A stretch of 10,085 nt of DNA from assembly GCA_016211245.1 (NCBI GenBank), contig JACQSQ010000004.1, positions 1 through 10,085 on the forward strand. The letters run 5' to 3'. Both the position numbers and the translations under genes were made by a program. Under the pieces are notes generated by a model, which saw only the letters and a list, made by a program, of their open reading frames with translations, did no database searches and had not been told where the DNA came from. Positions within the stretch are counted from its first letter, which is position 1, and every line of letters begins with the position of its first letter. Below are positions 1 through 5,932 of the stretch, one piece after another. The DNA comes from Candidatus Woesearchaeota archaeon. GTDB lineage: Archaea; Nanobdellota; Nanobdellia; Woesearchaeales; GW2011-AR4.

Positions 1-2
1 AG

Positions 3-314
3 CTGGGGCCGCTCGATCAGATTCTGAAAATGTTTCCCAGCATCGGCCCCCTGAAGGGTATCAGCAACCTGCAGGTCGACGAGAAGGAGCTCGCCCACAT
101 CGAAGCCATCATTAATTCGATGACGCCTCGGGAACGGGATAACTACAAGATTATCAACGGCTCTCGGCGCAAACGAATAGCCCGGGGAAGCGGCTGTACC
201 GTGCAGCAGGTCAACCAGTTGCTCCGGCAGTACGATCAGGCGCGAAAAATGATGCGACAGATCAGCGGCGGGATGCTGGGTAAGAGATTGGGAAAATTAA
301 GTTTTCCGTTTTAG
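3..314 (+). CDS. ffh: Signal recognition particle protein Ffh, C-terminal M-domain fragment (bacterial type, 5' end outside window)
   Basis: The reading frame is open from the first bases of the window, so the start lies outside; the ATG at 30 is internal. In bacteria Ffh binds 4.5S/6S RNA and signal peptides and, with FtsY, delivers ribosomes to the membrane. What is visible is the M-domain end: an EAIINSMTPRER helix, then the RNA-binding NGSRRKRIARGSG stretch, and a QQVNQLLRQYDQARKMM helix. The form is bacterial (reminiscent of Acidobacteria-like Ffh); archaeal SRP54 normally reads differently here. The last residues (GKLSFPF, then TAG) may be native or created by a junction. G+C is about 56% over bases 1-290, against about 30% over the following 180, with different codon usage. 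This points to DNA from another organism joined here, most simply by assembly error. The family call is firm; whether it belongs to this genome is doubtful. Confidence 0.88.
   Translation: MGPLDQILKMFPSIGPLKGISNLQVDEKELAHIEAIINSMTPRERDNYKIINGSRRKRIARGSGCTVQQVNQLLRQYDQARKMMRQISGGMLGKRLGKLSFPF
291..307. repeat. Small hairpin at the composition boundary
   Basis: GGAAAA (291-296) and TTTTCC (302-307) form a 6-bp stem with a TTAAG loop, overlapping the last codons of the ffh fragment and followed by GTTTTAG. It could be part of a terminator for the ffh gene or a by-product of the join between two sequences. The stem is short and A/T-rich, so chance is possible. Confidence 0.4.
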
Positions 315-338
315 GAATAATCTGCTAAAATTAAGTTT
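293..338. repeat. 12-bp direct repeat spanning the ffh/lrp seam
   Basis: AAAATTAAGTTT occurs at 293-304 and again at 327-338, a 34-bp offset. The first copy lies in the last codons of the bacterial ffh fragment. The second lies in the open frame that leads into the Lrp regulator, where it encodes K-L-S-L. The two copies bracket the point where base composition changes sharply. Short repeats like this are often found where unrelated reads or segments were joined, but a simple overlap join would leave one copy, so the exact history is unclear. Confidence 0.6.
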
Positions 339-339
339 A

Positions 340-1293
340 TTGGATAAAAAACTTTTGTACGAATTAGACATTAATGCAAGACAACCTCTAACCCAATTAT
401 CCAAGAAAGTAAGGGCAAGCCCTGCAACAATTGAATATAGATTAAAAAGGATGGAAAAATATGGTTTCATTAAAAACTACTTAACATTTCTTGATGCCGG
501 CAAATTGGGGTTGATGATTTGGAATGTTTACTTAGAACTGCAAAACACGACAGAAAAAGAGGAAAATGAAATTGTAACTTACTTGTGCAATCTGCAGAAA
601 ACATGGTGGGTCGCAAAATGCTCTGGAAGATGGAATCTAATCTACAGTTTATGCGTTAAAGATGTCAAAGAATTTTATAAAATAGTAAATGATGTTCAGA
701 GCAAATACAGCAAATATATACTTAATCAAACTCTTGCAGCACATGTTGAAGTTGAAATAATATCAAGAGGTTATTTTTTAAAAAAGCCTGGAACTGGAAT
801 AACATGGTATAAAAATGTGGAGCAACCAAAATTGGATGATGAGGAAATTAAAATTTTGAAATCAATTGCACTTAATGCAAGGCTTTCCTCAATAGAAATC
901 GCCAAAAAAACAAATCTAACCCAAAGAATAGTCTCTTATAGATTAAAAAGCCTAATTCAAAAAGGAATAATTAACAGATTTAGGTTGTTGCTTGATATAA
1001 GTAAGATCGGCTTGAGCTATTATAAAGTAATTATTTATGTTAAAGATTATACAGACCAAAAGAATTTGAGGTTGAAGCAATATTGCATAAATGAAGGAAA
1101 TATATTCCATTACGAGCAAAAGATGGGGCCTTGGATGCTTGAATTAGAGCTTGATTCTGAGAACTACGAGTCAGCCGACAAACAATTAAAGCAAATGAAA
1201 GAACAATTTCCGGATTTTGTAAGAAGTTACGAATTATTGTTAATAAGAAAAGAGCCTAAAGGAGAAATTGACTTGACAAAAATGTTGTATTAA
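340..1293 (+). CDS. Lrp/AsnC-family transcriptional regulator with two HTH-RAM units, probably missing its true N-terminus
   Basis: This is a probable DNA-binding regulator that senses small molecules. Two tandem Lrp units are visible: winged HTH at about 1-48 (LDINARQPLTQLSKKV, then IEYRLKRMEKYGFI), a RAM-like domain at about 58-145, a second HTH at about 165-215 (LNARLSSIEIAKKT, then VSYRLKSLIQKGII) and a second RAM-like region at about 223-305. At 317 aa it is about twice the usual single-unit Lrp; such doubles are common in DPANN archaea. The listed start is TTG at 340, with no ribosome site. The frame stays open upstream to 301 and reads LLKLSLLDKKLLYELD, which matches how family members begin (KLDLxDRKILYELD). 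The true start has therefore probably been lost at the seam. The stop lies five bases from the convergent antitoxin gene. Codons are A/T-rich, unlike the exporter genes further on. The ligand and targets cannot be told. Confidence 0.85.
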   Translation: MDKKLLYELDINARQPLTQLSKKVRASPATIEYRLKRMEKYGFIKNYLTFLDAGKLGLMIWNVYLELQNTTEKEENEIVTYLCNLQKTWWVAKCSGRWNLIYSLCVKDVKEFYKIVNDVQSKYSKYILNQTLAAHVEVEIISRGYFLKKPGTGITWYKNVEQPKLDDEEIKILKSIALNARLSSIEIAKKTNLTQRIVSYRLKSLIQKGIINRFRLLLDISKIGLSYYKVIIYVKDYTDQKNLRLKQYCINEGNIFHYEQKMGPWMLELELDSENYESADKQLKQMKEQFPDFVRSYELLLIRKEPKGEIDLTKMLY

Positions 1294-1298
1294 AAGTA

Positions 1299-1628
1299 TT
1301 AACTTTCAGCTTCAATAATAATTTTATTTGCTTCCGGATGTATATAAGCTTCCTTCCCCTCTTTTAACTTCAAGAAATTTACAATGTCTTTTGGTATTCT
1401 TACAGCTAAAGAATTTCCCGCTTTAGTTATTTTGGTCTTCTTGCCTAATCCCCAAATCCCTTTTTCCTTAGCTAAATTTGTTATTGCTTGTGTAGTCTTC
1501 TCGTCAGTAAAGGACTCGTTGCAGTTATTGCAAATTTCCGCAGGAAACTCGCCTAAATAAACTCCAAACATTTCTTCTTTGATTTTCCCTTTTTTTAAAG
1601 TTCCCTTTCCACATATAGGGCATTTCAT
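1299..1628 (-). CDS. Antitoxin: YgiT/MqsA-type zinc finger fused to an AbrB/MazE DNA-binding domain
   Basis: This is a probable antitoxin that neutralises the adjacent DUF4258-like toxin and represses the pair. Numbered from the upstream GTG at 1637, the N-terminal zinc site is C6-P-I-C9 with C36-N-N-C39, and the YLGEFPAEIC segment is typical of YgiT-type fingers. Residues about 66-112 (TKAGNSLAVRIPKDIV, then LKEGKEAYI) form an AbrB/SpoVT beta-hairpin DNA-binding domain. Possible starts are GTG 1637, ATG 1634 and ATG 1628. AAGGTGAT at 1640-1633 looks like the ribosome site, which favours ATG 1628; the two earlier starts overlap that site. The start region sits on the toxin's TGA stop, so translation is probably coupled. 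In the usual MqsRA order the toxin comes first, as here. The family call is strong; the pairing rests on context and known co-occurrence. Confidence 0.82.
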   Translation of the reverse strand: MKCPICGKGTLKKGKIKEEMFGVYLGEFPAEICNNCNESFTDEKTTQAITNLAKEKGIWGLGKKTKITKAGNSLAVRIPKDIVNFLKLKEGKEAYIHPEANKIIIEAES

Positions 1629-1633
1629 TTTCA

Positions 1634-1843
1634 TCACCTTGGCTTAACAGTTATGACATAAAGATTATTCCCAATTTTTTTGTAAATAACACAAAAGTAC
1701 TTATAGTACGATAAAATTTTATCTGGTTTTTGAATTGATTTAGAGCCTCGCTTGATTGCCTCTTGAATCTCTTTTTCAGATATCCCTCTCGCGATCATTT
1801 GCTCCCTGGCGTGTCTGCTGTACCTAATGACCAAATGTAACAC
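1634..1843 (-). CDS. DUF4258-family putative toxin (toxin-antitoxin partner)
   Basis: A small basic protein recognisable by YSRHAREQMIARGISEKEI near its start and by a C-terminal YKKIGNNLYVITVKP strand pair, the pattern of DUF4258 proteins. These resemble small RelE/MqsR-fold toxins and are often encoded beside YgiT-type antitoxins. RNase activity would be inference. The frame is open back to a GTG at 1903, but a TATA-like box (1876-1885) lies inside that extension, and its sequence (KIERFKYKRIYSTYKYS) looks non-coding. GTG 1843 or TTG 1834 is therefore likelier, giving about 66-69 residues and a nearly leaderless message. The 3' end overlaps the antitoxin's first possible start codon by four bases. 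The protein appears intact. It is A/T-rich compared with the exporter operon, which fits a mobile accessory pair. Confidence 0.72.
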   Translation of the reverse strand: MLHLVIRYSRHAREQMIARGISEKEIQEAIKRGSKSIQKPDKILSYYKYFCVIYKKIGNNLYVITVKPR

Positions 1844-1848
1844 CCGTG

Positions 1849-1864
1849 AATACTTGTAAGTACT
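1849..1864. promoter_or_regulatory. Imperfect palindrome at the toxin-antitoxin start, candidate autoregulatory operator
   Basis: AATACTT-GT-AAGTACT pairs six of seven positions and includes the perfect core TACTT-GT-AAGTA. It lies about 12-35 bp downstream of the toxin TATA box, where transcription should begin and just before the likely start codons. That suits repression by the AbrB-domain antitoxin. It is inferred from position and symmetry only. Confidence 0.4.
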
Positions 1865-1875
1865 GTATATACGCT

Positions 1876-1885
1876 TATATTTAAA
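1876..1885 (-). promoter_or_regulatory. TATA box of the toxin-antitoxin pair
   Basis: On the minus strand the sequence reads TTTAAATATA, a close archaeal TATA-box match. Transcription should start about 25-30 bp downstream, near 1850-1855, placing GTG 1843 and TTG 1834 close to the 5' end of the message. It argues against the longer reading frame that begins at 1903. Confidence 0.55.
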
Positions 1886-1906
1886 TCTTTCGATTTTGTA
1901 CACAAT

Positions 1907-1917
1907 AATTTTAAAAA
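1907..1917 (+). promoter_or_regulatory. TATA box of the acyl-CoA synthetase gene
   Basis: AATTTTAAAAA is centred about 28 bp before the ATG at 1940. No ribosome site precedes that ATG (the leader is CTTATCTTTTT), so a leaderless transcript beginning at or next to the start codon is likely. It lies about 30 bp from the divergent toxin-antitoxin box, so the two promoters are back to back. Confidence 0.5.
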
Positions 1918-1939
1918 CAACCCTTCTACTTATCTTTTT

Positions 1940-3451
1940 ATGTCTATATCATCTTTATTCCGCCAAACTGCTATAAAGCTTCCAGACAAGGTAGCAATCG
2001 AATTCGAGGACAAAAGGGCTACTTTCAAAGAAATAGATTTAATAGGAAACAAAGTAGCGAATGCTTTCCAAAATATTGGCATTAAAAAAGGGGACAGGGT
2101 TGCTCAGTTCATGCCGAACTGCCTTGAACTTGTTTATTCTATAGTCGGAAATTTCAAGAATGGAAGTGTAATTGTCCCAATGAACATAAGCTTCAAGGAA
2201 CAGGAAATACTTCATATCTTGAAAGATTGTGCGGCAAAGGCAATAATAACCGACAATGAAAGGCTTCCGATAGTTGAAAAAATTAAAAATAAGCTGCCGG
2301 AGTTAAAAAACATAGTTTTGATTGATGGAAAGTGGAAAGAAACATTCAATTTTGACGAATTGATTTCAAGCTCTAATGACAAAAATCCAGGCGTTATTTT
2401 GAAGGATAATGATTATTCGATAATATTCTACACTTCAGGCACAACCGGAAAGCCGAAAGGCGCGGCTTTAACCCAAAAAAATGTTATGTCCGGCATCAAG
2501 GCTCTTGTGCAGTCATGGAAATGGTCACAAGACGATGTTTTCTTTTTAGCATTGCCATTATACCATATACATGGGATTGGGGTGGCTTTGTGCGGCTCCT
2601 TATATGCTGGAAATTTCACAATATTAAGAAAAAAATTTGATGCGGAAGATGTGCTGGAGACAATCCCGAAGAGAAAGGTAACTTTGTTCATGGGCGTTCC
2701 TACCATGTATTTCAAGCTGCTTGAAGTTCCTAATTGCGATAAATATGATGTTTCTTCTATGCGCTTGTTTGTTTCCGGCTCAGCCCCGCTGTCAAAAGAT
2801 ATTTTCTTTCAGCTGAAGAAAGTGCTGAAACATGAAATACTTGAAAGGGCAGGCATGTCAGAGACAATGATGAATTTCTCCAATCCTTATGAAGGAGTCA
2901 GGGTTCCGGGGTCTGTTGGTCCTTGTTTGCCTGGTGTAAAGGCAAGAATTACAGATTCAAGTTACAGGGACGTTCCAATCAATACCGAGGGGGAAATCTT
3001 GATTAAAGGCCCAAACGTTTTCCATGGCTATTGGAACAAGCCTGAGTTGAATAATGAGATATTTGCTGACGGCTGGTTTGTTACTGGCGATGTTGGCAAG
3101 GTTGATGAAAACGGCTATGTCTACATTTTAGGCAGGTCAAAAGACATCATAATCTCTGGCGGCATTAATATTTATCCTCGGGAAATTGAGGAACTAATAG
3201 AATCAATGCCTCAAGTCAGGGAATGCGCGGTTGTCGGCATTCCAGACAGGGAATTTGGCGAGTCTGTAAAGGCTTACGTTGTTTTGAACGAAGGCGCAAA
3301 ATTAAAAGAAGATGAGGTAATTGATTATTGCAAGGAAAAAATCGCTTCTTTCAAAAAGCCAAAGTTTGTTGAATTCATTGATATATTGCCGAAAAATACA
3401 ATGGGCAAGATAATAAAGGAAGAGCTGAGAAGGATGCATAAGGGGAAGTGA
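1940..3451 (+). CDS. AMP-forming acyl-CoA synthetase (ANL superfamily), MatB-like C-terminal half
   Basis: It activates a carboxylic acid with ATP to an acyl-adenylate and transfers it to CoA in the cytoplasm. All family landmarks are present in a full-length 503-aa protein: P-loop YTSGTTGKPKG (164-174), LYHIHG (207-212), GMSET (305-309), the ribose-binding aspartate in TGD (384), the hinge GRSKDIIISGGINIYPREIE (398-417) and the catalytic lysine in NTMGK (490). The stretch MNFSNPYEGVRVPGSVGP with LPGV resembles malonyl/methylmalonyl-CoA synthetases (MatB) more than long-chain FadD, but the substrate cannot be read off safely. The start is ATG 1940, 28 bp after a TATA-like box and probably leaderless. 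It is transcribed alone, divergent from the toxin-antitoxin pair and convergent with the exporter operon. No fatty-acid genes are nearby, so the pathway is unknown; scavenging of host or environmental acids is a guess. Confidence 0.93.
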   Translation: MSISSLFRQTAIKLPDKVAIEFEDKRATFKEIDLIGNKVANAFQNIGIKKGDRVAQFMPNCLELVYSIVGNFKNGSVIVPMNISFKEQEILHILKDCAAKAIITDNERLPIVEKIKNKLPELKNIVLIDGKWKETFNFDELISSSNDKNPGVILKDNDYSIIFYTSGTTGKPKGAALTQKNVMSGIKALVQSWKWSQDDVFFLALPLYHIHGIGVALCGSLYAGNFTILRKKFDAEDVLETIPKRKVTLFMGVPTMYFKLLEVPNCDKYDVSSMRLFVSGSAPLSKDIFFQLKKVLKHEILERAGMSETMMNFSNPYEGVRVPGSVGPCLPGVKARITDSSYRDVPINTEGEILIKGPNVFHGYWNKPELNNEIFADGWFVTGDVGKVDENGYVYILGRSKDIIISGGINIYPREIEELIESMPQVRECAVVGIPDREFGESVKAYVVLNEGAKLKEDEVIDYCKEKIASFKKPKFVEFIDILPKNTMGKIIKEELRRMHKGK

Positions 3452-3490
3452 AAAATTACTTCGGAGTATAACCACTTCTTTCTTGATTTT
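3445..3490. terminator. Possible terminator region between convergent genes
   Basis: The 45-base gap between the synthetase stop and the permease stop holds GAAGTG (3445-3450) with CACTTC (3473-3478), an alternative inner pairing GAAGT/ACTTC (3445-3449 with 3458-3462), and a T-rich run TTTCTTGATTTT after it on the plus strand. On the minus strand there is a T5 run at 3455-3451. Archaeal termination relies mainly on T-tracts, so this may end both units. Evidence is weak. Confidence 0.35.
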
Positions 3491-3496
3491 CCGTTG

Positions 3497-4708
3497 CTAT
3501 TCATACCTCAGCGCATCCACAGGCTTCAGTTTGGATGCCCTTCTCGCAGGCAAGTATCCTGCTGCAGCCCCGACCAAAAATGAGAAAATTAAACAGCCAA
3601 CTATCAAAAACAGCGGATAAGCCGGCTTCAGCAATGCGAATCCGGACGCAGCCGCTATGTTCCCTCCAATGCTTGAAATTATATATCCAAGCAAGACTCC
3701 AAGCAATCCGCCAATCAATCCTATTAAACCAGCCTCGACTACAAAAATAATAAGTATGTCGCTGTTCTTCGCGCCTATTGCCTTCATCACTCCAATTTCC
3801 TTCGTTCTTTCTATTATAGAAGTATACATTGTGTTCATTATGTTGACAAAAGCCACAACTAAAGATACAAGCGCAATAAGCACCAGCATGCCGTTTATGA
3901 CGTTGATTATTGTTGTGAAAGTCGCAAGGGCATCCTCAAAGGTTTGCACGAAAAATGTTTCCTTGCCTTTTTCCTCATTCTTGAATTTCCTCAGCTTTTC
4001 TTCTATTCTCTCGGCAAGCTCTGACGGCTTGACTTCTTTCTGGGAGCTTAATATGACAAACCCGAACTTGTCTTTTGAATCTGGAAAAAGTGCCTCAAAT
4101 GACTTGTCAGTAAGGTACAGATTAGTGTCGTCTTGCGGGTTTCCCACCTCTTCATAAAATCCTACAGCCTCGTAGCGGTTGCCATTCAGCTCTATTTTAT
4201 CCCCAAGCCTGACGGTTTTCCTGAAAACTTTATCCGGAAACTGAAAATTGTAGCCAAGCGCAACCTTATCAGAGTCCACTTCCTTCAGCTTCCTGCCTTT
4301 TATTACTTTTATTGAAAAGCTTTCCTCCATGAAGCCTATCTTGCTTGTGTCGGTGCCTGATACGAAAAGAAATCTTTTTTGGTCGTTGAACTTCACTTCA
4401 ACCACTTTGAAGTACATCCCCAAAATTTCATTGACGCCTTTTATCTTGCTTACAAAATCAACATCTTCCTTTGCGAGAAAGAAATTCTCGTCTGTTCCTG
4501 GCGCCCCAATGCCCTTGCCTTGTATGAAAAGCTTGTCCCTTCCTGCCTCATCTGCCAATGTATCCACATACCTTTGAATTCCAATCCCGAAGCTCAGCAA
4601 TGCGAATATCGCAGTTATGCCGATTAGTATGGAAAGTATCGTAAGCCCGCTCCTTAATTTTCTCTTCCTTAAATTCTGGAAGGCATATTTTATCTCGTAT
4701 ATGTTCAT
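3497..4708 (-). CDS. MacB/FtsX-type ABC transporter permease (second permease of the operon)
   Basis: An integral membrane subunit working with the ATPase at 7188-7889. The 403 residues follow the MacB layout: basic amphipathic N-terminus (AFQNLRKRKLRSGLT), TM1 about 20-44, a large external domain about 45-265, then TM2 about 267-295, TM3 about 317-346 and TM4 about 362-388. The coupling region after TM2 reads NTMYTSIIERTKEIGVMKAIGAKNSD, and the C-terminus ends PARRASKLKPVDALRYE; both are FtsX-family hallmarks. MacB-type proteins do not pass substrate through the membrane but transmit force to external partners. Its ATG overlaps the TGA of the preceding permease (ATGA), so translation is coupled. 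The external domain differs clearly from that of the first permease, suggesting a heterodimer. It is the last gene of the operon. Substrate unknown. Confidence 0.92.
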   Translation of the reverse strand: MNIYEIKYAFQNLRKRKLRSGLTILSILIGITAIFALLSFGIGIQRYVDTLADEAGRDKLFIQGKGIGAPGTDENFFLAKEDVDFVSKIKGVNEILGMYFKVVEVKFNDQKRFLFVSGTDTSKIGFMEESFSIKVIKGRKLKEVDSDKVALGYNFQFPDKVFRKTVRLGDKIELNGNRYEAVGFYEEVGNPQDDTNLYLTDKSFEALFPDSKDKFGFVILSSQKEVKPSELAERIEEKLRKFKNEEKGKETFFVQTFEDALATFTTIINVINGMLVLIALVSLVVAFVNIMNTMYTSIIERTKEIGVMKAIGAKNSDILIIFVVEAGLIGLIGGLLGVLLGYIISSIGGNIAAASGFALLKPAYPLFLIVGCLIFSFLVGAAAGYLPARRASKLKPVDALRYE

Positions 4709-5931
4709 TTTGCGCTCCTTAGCGAATCAACAGGGTTGAGCTTTGAAGCCCGGTATGCAGGCAGCACTCCAAACAAGGTGCCAAGCCCGAATGAAAAAAT
4801 CAAGGCCCCAATAATCAGGAAAGGGCTCACGCTTGCCTGTATAATCTCAGAGCCCAATAAATAGCGTCCGGCAAATGAAATGCCGTATGCAAATGACATT
4901 CCAAGCGCAATGCCTATAATGCCCCCTACTGTTCCCAAAAGCCCTGACTCAACAAAAAATATTGTGAATATCGCGGAATTTCTTGCGCCGATTGATTTCA
5001 TTATCCCGATTTCCTTGGTCCTTTCAAGGACAGAGGTGTACATTGTATTCATTATTCCTATCCCCCCGACAGCAATCGAAATTCCTGCAATAATATAGAC
5101 AAAAAGAGTTACAGCGAATAGTGTTGAGTTCAGCGTCTCAAGGGTCTGCTGCGGGCTTTCAACCTGAAAATCCTCCTCGCCTTTCTCTACATTTCTTTCG
5201 CGCCTCATCAGCTTTTCTATGTCCTCTTTCACCTGTACAATCCTATTCTGGTCTTTAACCTTGACAGCCACCACATCAACTTTTTTTTTGTCGATTCCAA
5301 GCACATCTATCATGGATTTTTCATTTATCATTACTATCCTGTCGAATATGAAGCTGCCTTTCTTCTCAAGAATACCAACAACCTCGAAAAAAATGTCATT
5401 GACAAGAATTTTGTCCCCAATCTTGATTCCTTTTCCAAATGCATCCTCTTTTTTGAAATCATTGCCGACAACAGCCTTTTTTGTGTCGCCATCTTTGAGA
5501 AGCCTTCCTTCGTCTGCCCTAAGGTTGAGCATTCTCTCGAATATTTTCCTGTTTTCACCCTCGGGCGCAGAGCCCGCAATCCCAATATCCTGCTTATTAT
5601 TGAATTCCAGGGTGCTTGATTCTATGTACCTGTTGAACGCCGCTTCTACCCCATTTATCTTTTCTATCTTGCCTGCTAGCTCATCGCTTAATGGAGTTGC
5701 TACCATGCTTCCTGGCGGCCCTGCAAAAGCGATGCCAGATGCCTGTACTCCAAGCACGTCAGGACCAAGAAATCCAAACTGAGACATTATCGCCAGCCTG
5801 AGCCCTTCGCCAAGCCCTATTAGGGATATAACTGCGGCTATCCCTATGAATATCCCTATCATGGTAAGCCATGACCTAAGCTTTCTGTTTCTTAGGTTCT
5901 TAAGCGAAAAAATTGCATAATCTTTTAGCAT
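4705..5931 (-). CDS. MacB/FtsX-type ABC transporter permease (first permease of the operon)
   Basis: A 408-aa membrane subunit paired with the downstream permease. From ATG 5931 it begins MLKDYAIFSLKNLRNRKLRSWLT, the standard MacB N-terminus. TM1 is about 20-42, the external domain about 43-270, TM2 about 272-297, TM3 about 320-350 and TM4 about 372-396. The coupling segment NTMYTSVLERTKEIGIMKSIGARNS and the ending PAYRASKLNPVDSLRSAK match its partner and the family. A TTG at 5973 would add 14 residues (MDIGCGKSAKSITK) lying inside the upstream gene and unlike the family, so ATG 5931 is chosen. That leaves one base after the upstream stop. There is no clear ribosome site, so re-initiation by terminating ribosomes is likely. 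The external domain carries a glycine-rich stretch (GIAFAGPPGS) not seen in the second permease. Confidence 0.92.
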   Translation of the reverse strand: MLKDYAIFSLKNLRNRKLRSWLTMIGIFIGIAAVISLIGLGEGLRLAIMSQFGFLGPDVLGVQASGIAFAGPPGSMVATPLSDELAGKIEKINGVEAAFNRYIESSTLEFNNKQDIGIAGSAPEGENRKIFERMLNLRADEGRLLKDGDTKKAVVGNDFKKEDAFGKGIKIGDKILVNDIFFEVVGILEKKGSFIFDRIVMINEKSMIDVLGIDKKKVDVVAVKVKDQNRIVQVKEDIEKLMRRERNVEKGEEDFQVESPQQTLETLNSTLFAVTLFVYIIAGISIAVGGIGIMNTMYTSVLERTKEIGIMKSIGARNSAIFTIFFVESGLLGTVGGIIGIALGMSFAYGISFAGRYLLGSEIIQASVSPFLIIGALIFSFGLGTLFGVLPAYRASKLNPVDSLRSAK

Positions 5932-5932
5932 T

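Noticed and set aside
2428..2715. 95-codon minus-strand frame inside the acyl-CoA synthetase
   Set aside because: It overlaps the P-loop and active-site region of a full-length enzyme on the other strand and has no independent signals.
3535..5782. Several plus-strand open frames across the permease genes, the longest 187 codons
   Set aside because: They lie opposite well-supported MacB-type permeases on the minus strand, have serine/proline-rich translations without family motifs, and lack promoters or ribosome sites.
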